This document shows, piece after piece, positions 1 to 6,917 of a stretch of 9,899 nt of DNA (the first letter of the stretch is position 1; every line of letters begins with the position of its first letter). The DNA is from Eubacterium sp. (GTDB lineage: Bacteria > Bacillota > Clostridia > Lachnospirales > Lachnospiraceae). Position numbers and translations under genes: made by a program. The stretch lies in assembly GCA_022776205.1 (NCBI GenBank), contig JALFIK010000081.1:1-9899 (forward strand), read 5' to 3'. The notes below the pieces were generated by a model. It did no database searches, had not been told where the DNA came from, and worked only from the letters and a program-made list of their open reading frames with translations.

Positions 1-338
1 GAAAACATGTGGATAAAAAATATCTGGCGATTCTGGACGGGCCGGTAGGAGAAAGGGAGGAAAAATTGTTCCTTGCGGGACTGGATATCGGAGATAAAAA
101 GAAAACGCTTCCGGCGATCCTGGAAAGAACCGGGGAGGGAAACCGGGTTTATATTACTCTGAGGGAGGGGAGATTCCATCAGGTAAAGCGGATGGCTCAT
201 GCAGTGGGCAGGGAGGTCCTTTATCTGAAAAGAATTTCCATGGGTCCCCTGTCCCTTGATGAAACATTGAAACCGGGGGAGTATCGCGCTCTTACGGAAG
301 AAGAAATCCGGGCACTTCTGGAGGATAGAAAGGTTTGA
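1..338 (+). CDS. rsuA: RsuA-type 16S rRNA pseudouridine synthase, C-terminal part (5' truncated)
   Basis: The reading frame is open from the first complete codon (base 3) with no start in family position, so the gene begins upstream of the window; about 112 codons remain. The opening residues KHVDKKYLA match the point in the RsuA/RluB/RluE family where the catalytic domain continues after the (missing) catalytic Asp motif. Further on, GRFHQVKRMAHAVGREV followed by LKRISMGPLSLD, a GEYRAL turn and TEEE are the conserved C-terminal signature. HQVKRM, rather than the HQVRRM usual in RluB, favours RsuA, which converts a uridine of 16S rRNA (U516 in E. coli) to pseudouridine. The S4 domain and active-site Asp lie outside the window, so the sub-family call is less certain than the fold. 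Its stop overlaps the start region of the next gene, indicating co-transcription and probable translational coupling. Confidence 0.85.
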   Translation, partial: KHVDKKYLAILDGPVGEREEKLFLAGLDIGDKKKTLPAILERTGEGNRVYITLREGRFHQVKRMAHAVGREVLYLKRISMGPLSLDETLKPGEYRALTEEEIRALLEDRKV

Positions 339-2314
339 AAACAATGCAGAAAGGAAATGGCTTTTTGCCTGTCAATATAGAAGAGATGAGAGAGAGAGGA
401 TGGGACCAGGCAGATTTTGTCTATGTCTGTGGAGATGCTTATGTGGACCATCCGTCCTTTGGAGCGGCCATTATTACCCGCCTTTTGGAAGATGCGGGAT
501 ACAGAGTCGCTTTTATTGCCCAGCCGGACTGGAATAAAGAAGAAAGTATTGCCGTCTGTGGCGAGCCGAGGCTGGCTTTTATCGTATCAGCGGGAAATAT
601 GGATTCCATGGTGAATCATTATACTTCTTTTAAAAAAAGAAGGCATCAGGATGCCTATACACCGGGAGGAGGCTTTTTGGGGCGTCCGAACCGGGCAACG
701 ATTGTATACAGTAATCTGATCCGGAAAACTTATAAGAAAACACCGATACTTCTGGGTGGCATTGAGGCTTCTTTGCGGCGTCTGGCTCATTATGATTACT
801 GGAGTGATAAAGTAAAGCGGTCTGTCCTCCTGGATTCCGGAGCAGATCTTTTAATGTACGGAATGGGAGAACATTCCATTCTTGAGATTGCCCAGGCACT
901 GGATAGCGGACTTGCAATCCAGGATATTACCTATGTGCGGGGAACGGTTTTTAAGTGTCGGGATCTGGAAGAATTGTCCGGAGAATATGAACTTCTGCCT
1001 TCCTTTGACGAGATTGTCCGGTCGAAGGAGGCCTATGCAAAAAGTTATTACCGTCAGTATGTAAATACCGATGCCATTACGGCAAAACGGCTGGTGGAGC
1101 CTTACAGGAAGAAGGAATATATCGTGCAAAACCCGCCTTCCCTTCCGCTGACCACAGAGGAGATGGATCATGTATATGAGCTTCCCTACCAGAGAACGTG
1201 GCATCCGTCTTATGATAAGGATGGCGGGGTGCCCGCTCTGAAGGAGGTTAAATTTTCCCTGACGAGCAACCGGGGGTGCTTTGGCGGATGCAGCTTCTGT
1301 GCACTCACTTTTCATCAGGGAAGGCGTGTGCAGGTGAGAAGCCATGAATCCATTTTAAGGGAGGCCAGACTGCTTATTAAAGATCCGGAATTCAAAGGGT
1401 ATATCCATGATGTGGGAGGACCGACAGCCGATTTCCGCCATACTGCCTGCAAAAAACAGCTGAAATACGGAGTTTGTCCCGACCGGCAGTGCCTTTATCC
1501 AGAACCGTGCCCGAATCTTGTGGCAGACCACGAAGATTATCTGGAGCTACTGCGAAAATTACGGGCTCTTCCGGGGGTGAAAAAAGTTTTTATCCGCTCA
1601 GGTATCCGCTTTGATTATGTCCTTGCAGATAAGAAGAATGATTTTCTCGAGGAACTGTGCAAATATCATGTGAGTGGCCAGTTGAAAGTTGCGCCGGAAC
1701 ATATTTGTGACAGTGTGCTCCGGTTAATGGGAAAACCGTCTAATGCAGTTTATGAACAGTTTAAAAAAGATTACGAAAAAACAAACCGCCGTCTGAACAA
1801 GAAACAATATATGGTGCCGTATCTGATGTCCTCTCATCCGGGTTCCCACTTAAAAGAAGCCATTGCCCTGGCGGAGTATATCCGGGATCTTGGCTATATG
1901 CCGGAACAGGTGCAGGATTTTTACCCCACACCCGGAACCATATCCACCTGTATGTTTTATACCGGTCTTGATCCGCGCACAATGAAAGAAGTGTATGTTC
2001 CGGTTACATTAAGGGAAAAACAAATGCAAAGAGCACTGATCCAGTACCGGAATCCGGATAATTATGATATGGTGAAGGAAGCTTTGATTGAGGGAGGAAG
2101 GCAGGATCTGATCGGATTTGGAGACAAGTGCCTGATTCCTCCGCGAAAGGTAGGAAAGCATGGATTTTCAGGGAAAATGCCGGAACAGTCAGCAAAATCG
2201 GGAAAAGAACGGACGAAGACGGGAGATATCCGGAAAAAATCCGGCGATAATAAAATAAAGAAAAAGAAGACGATTCGAAATATCCATAAAAAGAAACGCA
2301 GGCAGGGGGCTTAA
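335..2314 (+). CDS. YgiQ-family radical SAM protein
   Basis: About 659 residues. The N-terminal domain has the YgiQ hallmark GDAYVDHPSFG (residues 33-43), then AQPDW and GGIEASLRR. The radical SAM cluster motif is C315-x3-C319-x2-C322 within SNRGCFGGCSFCALTFHQGR, which would hold a [4Fe-4S] cluster and S-adenosylmethionine. The C-terminal third carries the DUF3362-like region (QVQDFYPTPGT, CMFYTGLDP). The last 50 or so residues are a Lys/Arg-rich low-complexity tail, compatible with RNA or ribosome contact, although that is inference; the substrate of YgiQ proteins is not established to my knowledge. Start choice: TTG at 335 overlaps the upstream TGA by 3 nt and follows GGAGG (320-324) by 10 nt; ATG at 344 follows AAAGG (329-333) by 10 nt. 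Both are plausible and differ by three residues. Length is normal for the family. Confidence 0.93.
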   Translation: MKTMQKGNGFLPVNIEEMRERGWDQADFVYVCGDAYVDHPSFGAAIITRLLEDAGYRVAFIAQPDWNKEESIAVCGEPRLAFIVSAGNMDSMVNHYTSFKKRRHQDAYTPGGGFLGRPNRATIVYSNLIRKTYKKTPILLGGIEASLRRLAHYDYWSDKVKRSVLLDSGADLLMYGMGEHSILEIAQALDSGLAIQDITYVRGTVFKCRDLEELSGEYELLPSFDEIVRSKEAYAKSYYRQYVNTDAITAKRLVEPYRKKEYIVQNPPSLPLTTEEMDHVYELPYQRTWHPSYDKDGGVPALKEVKFSLTSNRGCFGGCSFCALTFHQGRRVQVRSHESILREARLLIKDPEFKGYIHDVGGPTADFRHTACKKQLKYGVCPDRQCLYPEPCPNLVADHEDYLELLRKLRALPGVKKVFIRSGIRFDYVLADKKNDFLEELCKYHVSGQLKVAPEHICDSVLRLMGKPSNAVYEQFKKDYEKTNRRLNKKQYMVPYLMSSHPGSHLKEAIALAEYIRDLGYMPEQVQDFYPTPGTISTCMFYTGLDPRTMKEVYVPVTLREKQMQRALIQYRNPDNYDMVKEALIEGGRQDLIGFGDKCLIPPRKVGKHGFSGKMPEQSAKSGKERTKTGDIRKKSGDNKIKKKKTIRNIHKKKRRQGA

Positions 2315-2316
2315 TT

Positions 2317-3081
2317 ATGAAGATTGGAGTTATCACCGGTGCCTCATCGGGAATGGGGAAAGAATTTGTAAAAATAATAATGCAGGACAAAACAAAGGGG
2401 ATGGATGAAATCTGGGTGATTGCAAGACGCAGAGAGAGACTTGAAATGTGGCCGAAGCTTTACCGAAAGCAGAAATTCCGTATTTTTCCACTGGATCTGT
2501 CCCAAAAAAAAGATCTCGAGTTTTTAAAAAAGACGGTGGAGGAAGAAAAACCGCAGGTGGAACTCCTCATTCACTGTGCCGGTTTTGGAATCATGGGAAA
2601 AATTGATGAATTGTCCATGGAGGAGCAGGAAGAGATGGTGGATGTAAACTGTCGCAGTGTCACGGAGGTAACTTCCATATTCTTACCTTATATGGAAGAG
2701 GGCGGGAGAATGATCTATATGGCTTCCGCGGCAGCTTTTCTTCCCCAGCCGGGATTTGCAGTTTATGCCGCAGGAAAGGCATTTGTTCTGAGCTATGTTC
2801 GTGCTTTGCGGGCAGAAAATCGTCACAGAAACCTGAAAATAACGGCAGTATGTCCGGGAGCGGTTAAAACAGAATTTTTTAACCGGGCACTGGAAAAGCG
2901 TCATCTGCCGGCTTATAAGAAACTGGTCATGGCGGATCCAAAGAGGGTTGTGAAAAAAGCATGGAAGGATAATCTGAAAAATAAGGAGCTTTCTGTGTAC
3001 GGGAAAGCGATCCAGCTTACCCGTCTTGCAGCAAAAATCCTGCCGCATAGTGTTTTTCTGCAGTTTATGGGACGAAAATAA
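2317..3081 (+). CDS. Short-chain dehydrogenase/reductase (SDR) family oxidoreductase
   Basis: A 254-residue classical SDR with a Rossmann fold. The cofactor glycine motif TGASSGMG is at residues 7-14. ARRRERL follows the second beta strand (residues 36-42), and its arginines suggest NADP(H) preference. The acidic DLS contact is near 60. HCAGFG at 86-91 replaces the usual NNAG, while N111 is kept. The catalytic triad is Ser137, Tyr150 and Lys154 (YAAGK), with the normal 13-residue Ser-Tyr spacing, followed by CPGAVKTEFF. The protein is therefore expected to be an active cytosolic reductase; the substrate cannot be read from sequence. The ATG lies 2 nt after the ygiQ stop, with a purine-rich site (CAGGCAGGGGG) just before that stop, so translation is likely coupled. 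The nearest broad class is the DltE/YqjQ-like SDRs, but I do not assign a gene name. Confidence 0.9.
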   Translation: MKIGVITGASSGMGKEFVKIIMQDKTKGMDEIWVIARRRERLEMWPKLYRKQKFRIFPLDLSQKKDLEFLKKTVEEEKPQVELLIHCAGFGIMGKIDELSMEEQEEMVDVNCRSVTEVTSIFLPYMEEGGRMIYMASAAAFLPQPGFAVYAAGKAFVLSYVRALRAENRHRNLKITAVCPGAVKTEFFNRALEKRHLPAYKKLVMADPKRVVKKAWKDNLKNKELSVYGKAIQLTRLAAKILPHSVFLQFMGRK

Positions 3082-3093
3082 CAGGAGTAGAAC

Positions 3094-4089
3094 ATGAAAG
3101 AACTAATGATTACACAAAGAGAAGCGGGACAGCGTTTTGACCGTTTTTTGTTAAAATATATGCCGGAAGTATCCCCCGGTTTTCTTCATAAAATGATGCG
3201 GAAAAAGAATATTAAATTAAACGGCAAGAAAGCGGAAGGCCGGGAAAAGTTAAGAGAAGGTGACCGGATCGAAATATTTTTTTCCGATGAGACGTTGGAA
3301 AAATTCCGGGGCAGACCGGAAAAAAGCCGGAGACAGCTTACCCCTGCACAGGAAAGTTTACGTAAAAAAGTGCGCATCCTTTATGCTTCGAAAGATATCC
3401 TTGTCTTTCATAAGCCTGTGGGCATGCTGACGCAGAAAGCAAAAAAGGAAGATGATTCCCTGAATGATTATTTGATTGATTACTGTGTTTCGCACAAGAT
3501 ACTCTCACCGGATCAGCTTTCGGTGTTTCGGCCCTCTGTGGCCAACCGGCTGGATCGAAATACGAGTGGAATTGTTCTGGCAGGCATTTCCATTCGGGGA
3601 CTGCAGGAATTATCTTCGATGTTAAAAAAGAGAACGATCGGAAAATATTATCTGTGTCTCGTGGAAGGAGAAGTCACGAAGGATAGGAAGATTGACGGTT
3701 ATCTTACGAAAGAAGAAAAAAATAATAAGGTAACTCTCCATAAAAATAAGGTGCCCGGAGCATCTCAGATACAGACGGAAATTCATGTCGTAAAGGCAAA
3801 TCCCCGGGCAAGTCTTTTAAAAATCCGCCTGATCACTGGGAAAAGCCATCAAATTCGAAGTCATCTGGCCTCTGTGGGACATCCCGTATTTGGAGATTAT
3901 AAATATGGAAACCGTGATTTTAATAACCGGATAAAATGGGAGGACGGAATCAATTATCAGCTCCTTCACAGTTATGAACTGGTTGTTCCAAAAGGAGAGG
4001 GAGTATTTTCCGGTCTGCACATCATTGATCCCGTGCCGGAAGAATTTTTAAGAGTGCAGAAACGCTGGGGACTGGAGGTTGAGGAGTAA
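3094..4089 (+). CDS. RluA-family pseudouridine synthase with N-terminal S4 domain (RluC/RluD-like)
   Basis: A 331-residue protein. Residues 1-65 form an S4 RNA-binding domain (QRFDRFLLKYMP, LNGKKAEGREKLREGDRI). The catalytic domain starts near 95 with DILVFHKPVGML. The motif NRLDRNTSG (151-159) contains the catalytic Asp154; most family members read HRLD here, so Asn in place of His is a mild variant. GKYYLCLVEGEV and KSHQIRSHLASVGHPVFGDYKYG are the conserved later motifs. The expected reaction is isomerisation of specific uridines to pseudouridine, most probably in 23S rRNA as for RluC/RluD, but the exact site cannot be deduced. The ATG is preceded by CAGGAG (3082-3087) with 6 nt spacing and lies 12 nt after the SDR stop, within the same operon. 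Confidence 0.92.
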   Translation: MKELMITQREAGQRFDRFLLKYMPEVSPGFLHKMMRKKNIKLNGKKAEGREKLREGDRIEIFFSDETLEKFRGRPEKSRRQLTPAQESLRKKVRILYASKDILVFHKPVGMLTQKAKKEDDSLNDYLIDYCVSHKILSPDQLSVFRPSVANRLDRNTSGIVLAGISIRGLQELSSMLKKRTIGKYYLCLVEGEVTKDRKIDGYLTKEEKNNKVTLHKNKVPGASQIQTEIHVVKANPRASLLKIRLITGKSHQIRSHLASVGHPVFGDYKYGNRDFNNRIKWEDGINYQLLHSYELVVPKGEGVFSGLHIIDPVPEEFLRVQKRWGLEVEE

Positions 4090-4091
4090 GA

Positions 4092-4637
4092 ATGGCAACG
4101 TGGAATTCCAGAGGACTCCGTGGCTCTGTTTTGGAGGAGCTCATTAATTATGCAAATCAGAAATACCGGGATAAGGGGCTTGCACTGATACAGAAGATTC
4201 CCACGCCAATCACGCCCGTACATTTTGACAAGGAGACCCGACACATTACCCTTGCATATTTTGAAAAGAAAAGCACGGTGGATTATATCGGAGCGGTCCA
4301 GGGAATCCCGGTTTGTTTCGATGCAAAAGAATGTGCCGTGGATACTTTTTCCCTTCAGAATCTCCATCCTCATCAGGTGGAATTTATGAAAAAATTTGAA
4401 GAACAGGGGGGAGTCAGTTTCCTGCTGATTTATTACACCCACAGGCAGCAGTGTTACTATCTGCGTTTTGCGGAAATGATTCAGTACTGGGAGAGAATGG
4501 AGCGGGGGGGACCGAAAAATTTTAAATACGGAGAACTTGATGAAGATTTCTTTGTTCCGTCTGCCGGGGGAATTGCCCTTCATTATCTGGTAAGTCTTAA
4601 GAAGGATCTTTGCAGGAGAAATGAAAGGGGGAAGTAA
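4092..4637 (+). CDS. recU: Holliday junction resolvase RecU
   Basis: A 181-residue protein matching RecU, the Firmicute nuclease that cleaves four-way DNA junctions during recombination and chromosome segregation. It has a PD-(D/E)XK-type fold. Visible motifs are SRGLRGSVLEELINYAN at the N-terminus, KIPTPI (35-40), STVDY with Asp64, and FDAKE (76-80), where Asp77-x-Lys79 forms the metal-binding (D/E)xK pair. B. subtilis RecU has Glu at the position of Asp77. LQNLHPHQVEFMKKF and GGVSFLL complete the core. The protein lacks the longer N-terminal extension of B. subtilis RecU (206 residues). Its ATG is 2 nt after the upstream stop, and GAGGAG (4081-4086) overlaps the end of that gene with 5 nt spacing. 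It is the last gene of the first operon; a promoter begins immediately after its TAA. Confidence 0.93.
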   Translation: MATWNSRGLRGSVLEELINYANQKYRDKGLALIQKIPTPITPVHFDKETRHITLAYFEKKSTVDYIGAVQGIPVCFDAKECAVDTFSLQNLHPHQVEFMKKFEEQGGVSFLLIYYTHRQQCYYLRFAEMIQYWERMERGGPKNFKYGELDEDFFVPSAGGIALHYLVSLKKDLCRRNERGK

Positions 4638-4666
4638 TTGACGAACTTTCCTTTTTCATATATAAT
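4638..4666 (+). promoter_or_regulatory. Sigma-70/SigA-type promoter for yicC-remA-gmk-rpoZ
   Basis: The -35 box TTGACG (4638-4643, five of six consensus bases) and the -10 box TATAAT (4661-4666, perfect) are separated by exactly 17 nt of AT-rich spacer. Transcription should begin around 4671-4674, giving a leader of about 70 nt before yicC. The -35 starts at the base after the recU stop codon. This is the strongest promoter signal in the window and separates the two operons. Confidence 0.85.
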
Positions 4667-4687
4667 TAAAGACTGTATATTGGATAA

Positions 4688-4720
4688 CTGCGGGAACGCT
4701 GTTTTCGCAGCTTGTTTTTT
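4688..4720 (+). terminator. Small leader hairpin followed by T-run (possible terminator or attenuator)
   Basis: In the transcript leader, CTGCG (4688-4692) can pair with CGCAG (4706-4710). Alternatively GCTG (4698-4701) can pair with CAGC (4708-4711). Either is followed by TTGTTTTTT (4712-4720). The stems are only 4-5 bp, so this is a weak intrinsic terminator at best. It may trim read-through from the recU operon or attenuate yicC expression; neither is shown. Confidence 0.35.
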
Positions 4721-4739
4721 GAATATGGGGTGAGATAAA

Positions 4740-5618
4740 GTGATAAAGAGTATGACAGGCTTCGGCCGGGGAGAAAAGGTGTCACAAGACTGTAAAGTTA
4801 CCGTGGAGATAAAGGCGGTGAATCACAGATATTGTGATATCAATATGAAGCTTCCCCGAAAGCTTAACTATCTGGAAACAGATGTCCGCAATTATTTAAA
4901 GAAATCCATCGGCCGGGGAAAAGTGGATGTATTTATCAGCTATGAGGATCTTACGGCAGGAGATGTGAATGTCAGACTGAATGAAGAGCTGGGCAGGGAG
5001 TATTACCAGGCAATCATGAAACTGGGAGAGACGCTTCATATTAATGGGGAAGTGACTGCCTTGCAGGTTGCGAGATTTTCCGATGTTCTTACGCTGGAAG
5101 ATCTTCCGGTGAATCAGGAATATATCAGGCAGCAGATTATGGAAACTCTTGAAGCGGCACTGGAACATTTTTCTCAGAGCAGGGAGAGAGAAGGAGAAAA
5201 TCTCAAGGAAGATATTCTCCGGAAACTCGACGGAATGAAGAAAAATGTGGAATTTATCGAGAAGAGGTACCCGGAGCTGATTCTTGAGTACCGGAGGAAA
5301 CTGGAAGATAAGGTGAAAGAACTCCTCGGGGATACGGGAATTGATGAGAGCCGGATTGCTTCAGAAGTTGTAATCTATGCAGACAAGATCTGTGTGGATG
5401 AGGAAACGGTACGCTTAAACAGCCATATCGAAAACATGAAGGAAGAACTTCTTAAGGGAGGAGCTGTCGGAAGGAAACTTGATTTTATTGCACAGGAAAT
5501 GAATCGGGAAGCCAATACGATTCTGTCGAAGGCAAACGATATGGAAGTTTCCAACCGGGCGATTGATCTGAAAACAGAGATTGAAAAAATCAGGGAACAG
5601 GTGCAGAATATAGAGTAG
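4740..5618 (+). CDS. yicC: YicC/YloC-family endoribonuclease
   Basis: A 292-residue protein, full length for the family. It begins with the near-invariant MIKSMTGFGRGE, which fixes the GTG at 4740 as the start; GGGGTGAG (4727-4734) sits 5 nt upstream. The N-terminal YicC domain includes VEIKAVNHRYCDI and LPRKL. The C-terminal DUF1732 domain has RLNSHIENMKEEL, then GGAVGRKLDFIAQEMNREAN and the closing KTEIEKIREQVQNIE. Known members (E. coli YicC, B. subtilis YloC) are reported as endoribonucleases that cut RNA, and the conserved C-terminal block is consistent with that. The middle part is rich in charged helices and probably coiled. First gene after the promoter at 4638; followed 11 nt later by remA, the same pairing as yloC-remA in B. 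subtilis. Confidence 0.93.
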   Translation: MIKSMTGFGRGEKVSQDCKVTVEIKAVNHRYCDINMKLPRKLNYLETDVRNYLKKSIGRGKVDVFISYEDLTAGDVNVRLNEELGREYYQAIMKLGETLHINGEVTALQVARFSDVLTLEDLPVNQEYIRQQIMETLEAALEHFSQSREREGENLKEDILRKLDGMKKNVEFIEKRYPELILEYRRKLEDKVKELLGDTGIDESRIASEVVIYADKICVDEETVRLNSHIENMKEELLKGGAVGRKLDFIAQEMNREANTILSKANDMEVSNRAIDLKTEIEKIREQVQNIE

Positions 5619-5629
5619 ATGGAGACATT

Positions 5630-5902
5630 ATGACTGGTTTTATTAATGTTGGATTTGGAAATATGGTAAACGGGGATAAGATCATATCCATGGTCAGCAC
5701 AGAAGCTGCCCCGATCAAGCGTCTGATTCAGAATGCCAGAGATGAGGGAAAGGCTGTAGATGCCACCTGCGGACGGAGGACCCGTACGGTTCTCATTATG
5801 GAAAGCGGACATCTGATTTTATCTGCCCTGACGACAGATACTCTTTCCGCCCGCTGCCATGGGAAGAAAAACGACATGAGTGAGGGAGAGGAAGATGAGT
5901 GA
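5630..5902 (+). CDS. remA: RemA-family (DUF370) DNA-binding regulator
   Basis: A 90-residue protein close in length and sequence pattern to B. subtilis RemA (87 residues). Conserved segments are INVGFGNMVNGDKIISMVS, the SAPIKR-like motif AAPIKRLIQNARD, DATCGRRTRTVLIM and HLILSALTTDTLSAR. RemA in B. subtilis forms oligomeric rings that bind DNA and activates extracellular matrix (biofilm) and osmoprotection genes. In this organism the targets are unknown, so the family is clear but the regulon is inference. GGAG (5621-5624) is 5 nt before the ATG. The C-terminus (MSEGEEDE) is acidic, and its coding sequence doubles as the Shine-Dalgarno site of gmk, which starts 8 nt before the remA stop ends. 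Confidence 0.92.
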   Translation: MTGFINVGFGNMVNGDKIISMVSTEAAPIKRLIQNARDEGKAVDATCGRRTRTVLIMESGHLILSALTTDTLSARCHGKKNDMSEGEEDE

Positions 5903-6524
5903 GAGAGGAACACTGGTTGTAATTTCCGGCTTTTCCGGCGCAGGTAAGGGGACTGTTTCCAAAGCCCTTGTTGAGAAATACGGATATCGTCTTTCTGTGT
6001 CGGCGACAACCCGCCAGCCAAGGGAAGGGGAAGAAGACGGAAGAGAATATTATTTTAAATCAGAAGATGATTTTTTAAAGCTGATTGACTATAATGGGTT
6101 TATAGAGTATGCCCGGTATGTAGATCATTATTACGGGACACCAAGGAAATTTGTTGAGGATGAGCTGGCTGCCGGCAATGTGGTCATTCTGGAAATTGAA
6201 GTACAGGGGGCCATGAAGATTAAGGAGCAGTATCCGGATGCGATTCTTCTTTTCATTACCGCACCATCCATTGAAGTTCTTAAACAACGCCTGATTGGCC
6301 GGGGAACGGAATCGCCGGATGTGGTGGACAAGAGAATGCGCAGGGCTGCCCAGGAAGCTGAAAGCATCGACCAATATGAATTTATTGTTTCCAATGAGGA
6401 AGGAAAGTTAGAAGAGTGCATGGATAAAATCCATGCGATCATTGAGAGTGAGTCCTGCCGGATTACCAGACAGAATGCTTTTATTGACAGCCTGAAAGAG
6501 GGACTGGATTCTTATCGTCAGTAA
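5895..6524 (+). CDS. gmk: Guanylate kinase
   Basis: A 209-residue enzyme that phosphorylates GMP to GDP using ATP in the cytosol, essential for GTP supply. The P-loop GFSGAGKGT is at residues 12-20 (Phe where many members have Pro). The GMP-binding segment SVSATTRQPREGE begins at 35, followed by GREYYF, the EYARYVDHYYGTP region near 71-83, VILEIEVQGA (97-106), FITAPS and the lid-associated RLIGRGTES. All main family motifs are present and length is typical. Start: ATG 5895 is preferred because AGGGAGAGG (5883-5891) is well placed before it; a GTG at 5880 in the same frame lacks a ribosome binding site and would add five residues with no family counterpart. It overlaps remA by 8 nt, so the two are probably translationally coupled. 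Confidence 0.95.
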   Translation: MSERGTLVVISGFSGAGKGTVSKALVEKYGYRLSVSATTRQPREGEEDGREYYFKSEDDFLKLIDYNGFIEYARYVDHYYGTPRKFVEDELAAGNVVILEIEVQGAMKIKEQYPDAILLFITAPSIEVLKQRLIGRGTESPDVVDKRMRRAAQEAESIDQYEFIVSNEEGKLEECMDKIHAIIESESCRITRQNAFIDSLKEGLDSYRQ

Positions 6525-6582
6525 ACTGACAGTAAATCTCAGGTTGAAAATATGAATACGGATCACAGATTTTAAGATGAAG

Positions 6583-6589
6583 AAAGGAG
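6583..6589 (+). promoter_or_regulatory. Ribosome binding site deciding the rpoZ start
   Basis: AAAGGAG lies only 1 nt before an ATG at 6591 but 7 nt before the in-frame ATG at 6597. The second spacing is normal, so rpoZ should start at 6597 with MLHPSYTEL rather than at 6591. Confidence 0.75.
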
Positions 6590-6596
6590 CATGTTT

Positions 6597-6917
6597 ATGT
6601 TACATCCGTCATACACAGAATTAATGGAAAAGATTAATAATGAAAACAATGAAGGGGAAGAGCCGGTAATCAACAGTCGGTATTCCATTGTAATCGCCAC
6701 TTCAAAAAGGGCCCGGGAGATCATCGCGGGAGAGGAACCGCTAGTGGATGGAATGGAAGGAGAGAAGCCTTTATCCATTGCGGTGAAAGAATTGTATGAT
6801 TCTAAAATTAAGATTTTGCCGGGGGATGAAAATGATTTTGCCGAAGAATCTTATGATTCCAATGGCTCCTTTGAAGAACTGAGTGAAGTGGATCCGGCAT
6901 TTACAGATGCAGAATAG
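6597..6917 (+). CDS. rpoZ: DNA-directed RNA polymerase subunit omega
   Basis: A 106-residue omega subunit, which assists assembly of RNA polymerase by binding beta-prime. The core is NSRYSIVIATSKRAREI (26-42), followed by KPLSIAVKELYDSKIKIL (57-74), the usual clostridial pattern. The final 30 or so residues (from PGDEND) form an acidic tail rich in Asp, Glu and Ser, which is often variable in this family. Its position after gmk is conserved in Firmicutes. The 72 nt between gmk and rpoZ hold no clear promoter, so it is probably read from the 4638 promoter. A strong intrinsic terminator follows its stop by 6 nt. The start was chosen from ribosome-binding-site spacing; an ATG two codons earlier is the alternative. 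Confidence 0.92.
   Translation: MLHPSYTELMEKINNENNEGEEPVINSRYSIVIATSKRAREIIAGEEPLVDGMEGEKPLSIAVKELYDSKIKILPGDENDFAEESYDSNGSFEELSEVDPAFTDAE

Noticed and set aside
851..1345. 164-codon minus-strand frame inside ygiQ
   Set aside because: Antisense to the radical SAM gene with conserved motifs on the + strand; no motif of its own.
2572..2589. HCAG in place of NNAG in the SDR
   Set aside because: Variation here is tolerated in SDRs, and the Ser-Tyr-Lys triad and Asn111 are present; not evidence of a new function.
4307..4331. RecU (D/E)xK motif with Asp77 where B. subtilis has Glu
   Set aside because: Asp and Glu are both normal in this nuclease superfamily, and the rest of the site is intact; not a sign of inactivity or novelty.
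3972..4583. 203-codon minus-strand frame opposite recU and the end of the RluA-family gene
   Set aside because: It spans two well-supported + strand genes across their junction and has no family resemblance; a shadow frame.
5375..5812. 145-codon minus-strand frame across yicC and remA
   Set aside because: It overlaps two conserved genes on the other strand, and its composition is a shadow of them.
6484..6512. TTGACA in the 3' end of gmk as a possible rpoZ promoter
   Set aside because: The -35 is perfect, but at 17 nt the -10 reads GATTCT, only three of six consensus bases, and no better box is near.
6544..6576. TTGAAA with TTTAAG upstream of rpoZ as a promoter
   Set aside because: The spacer is about 21 nt, too long, and the -10 is poor.
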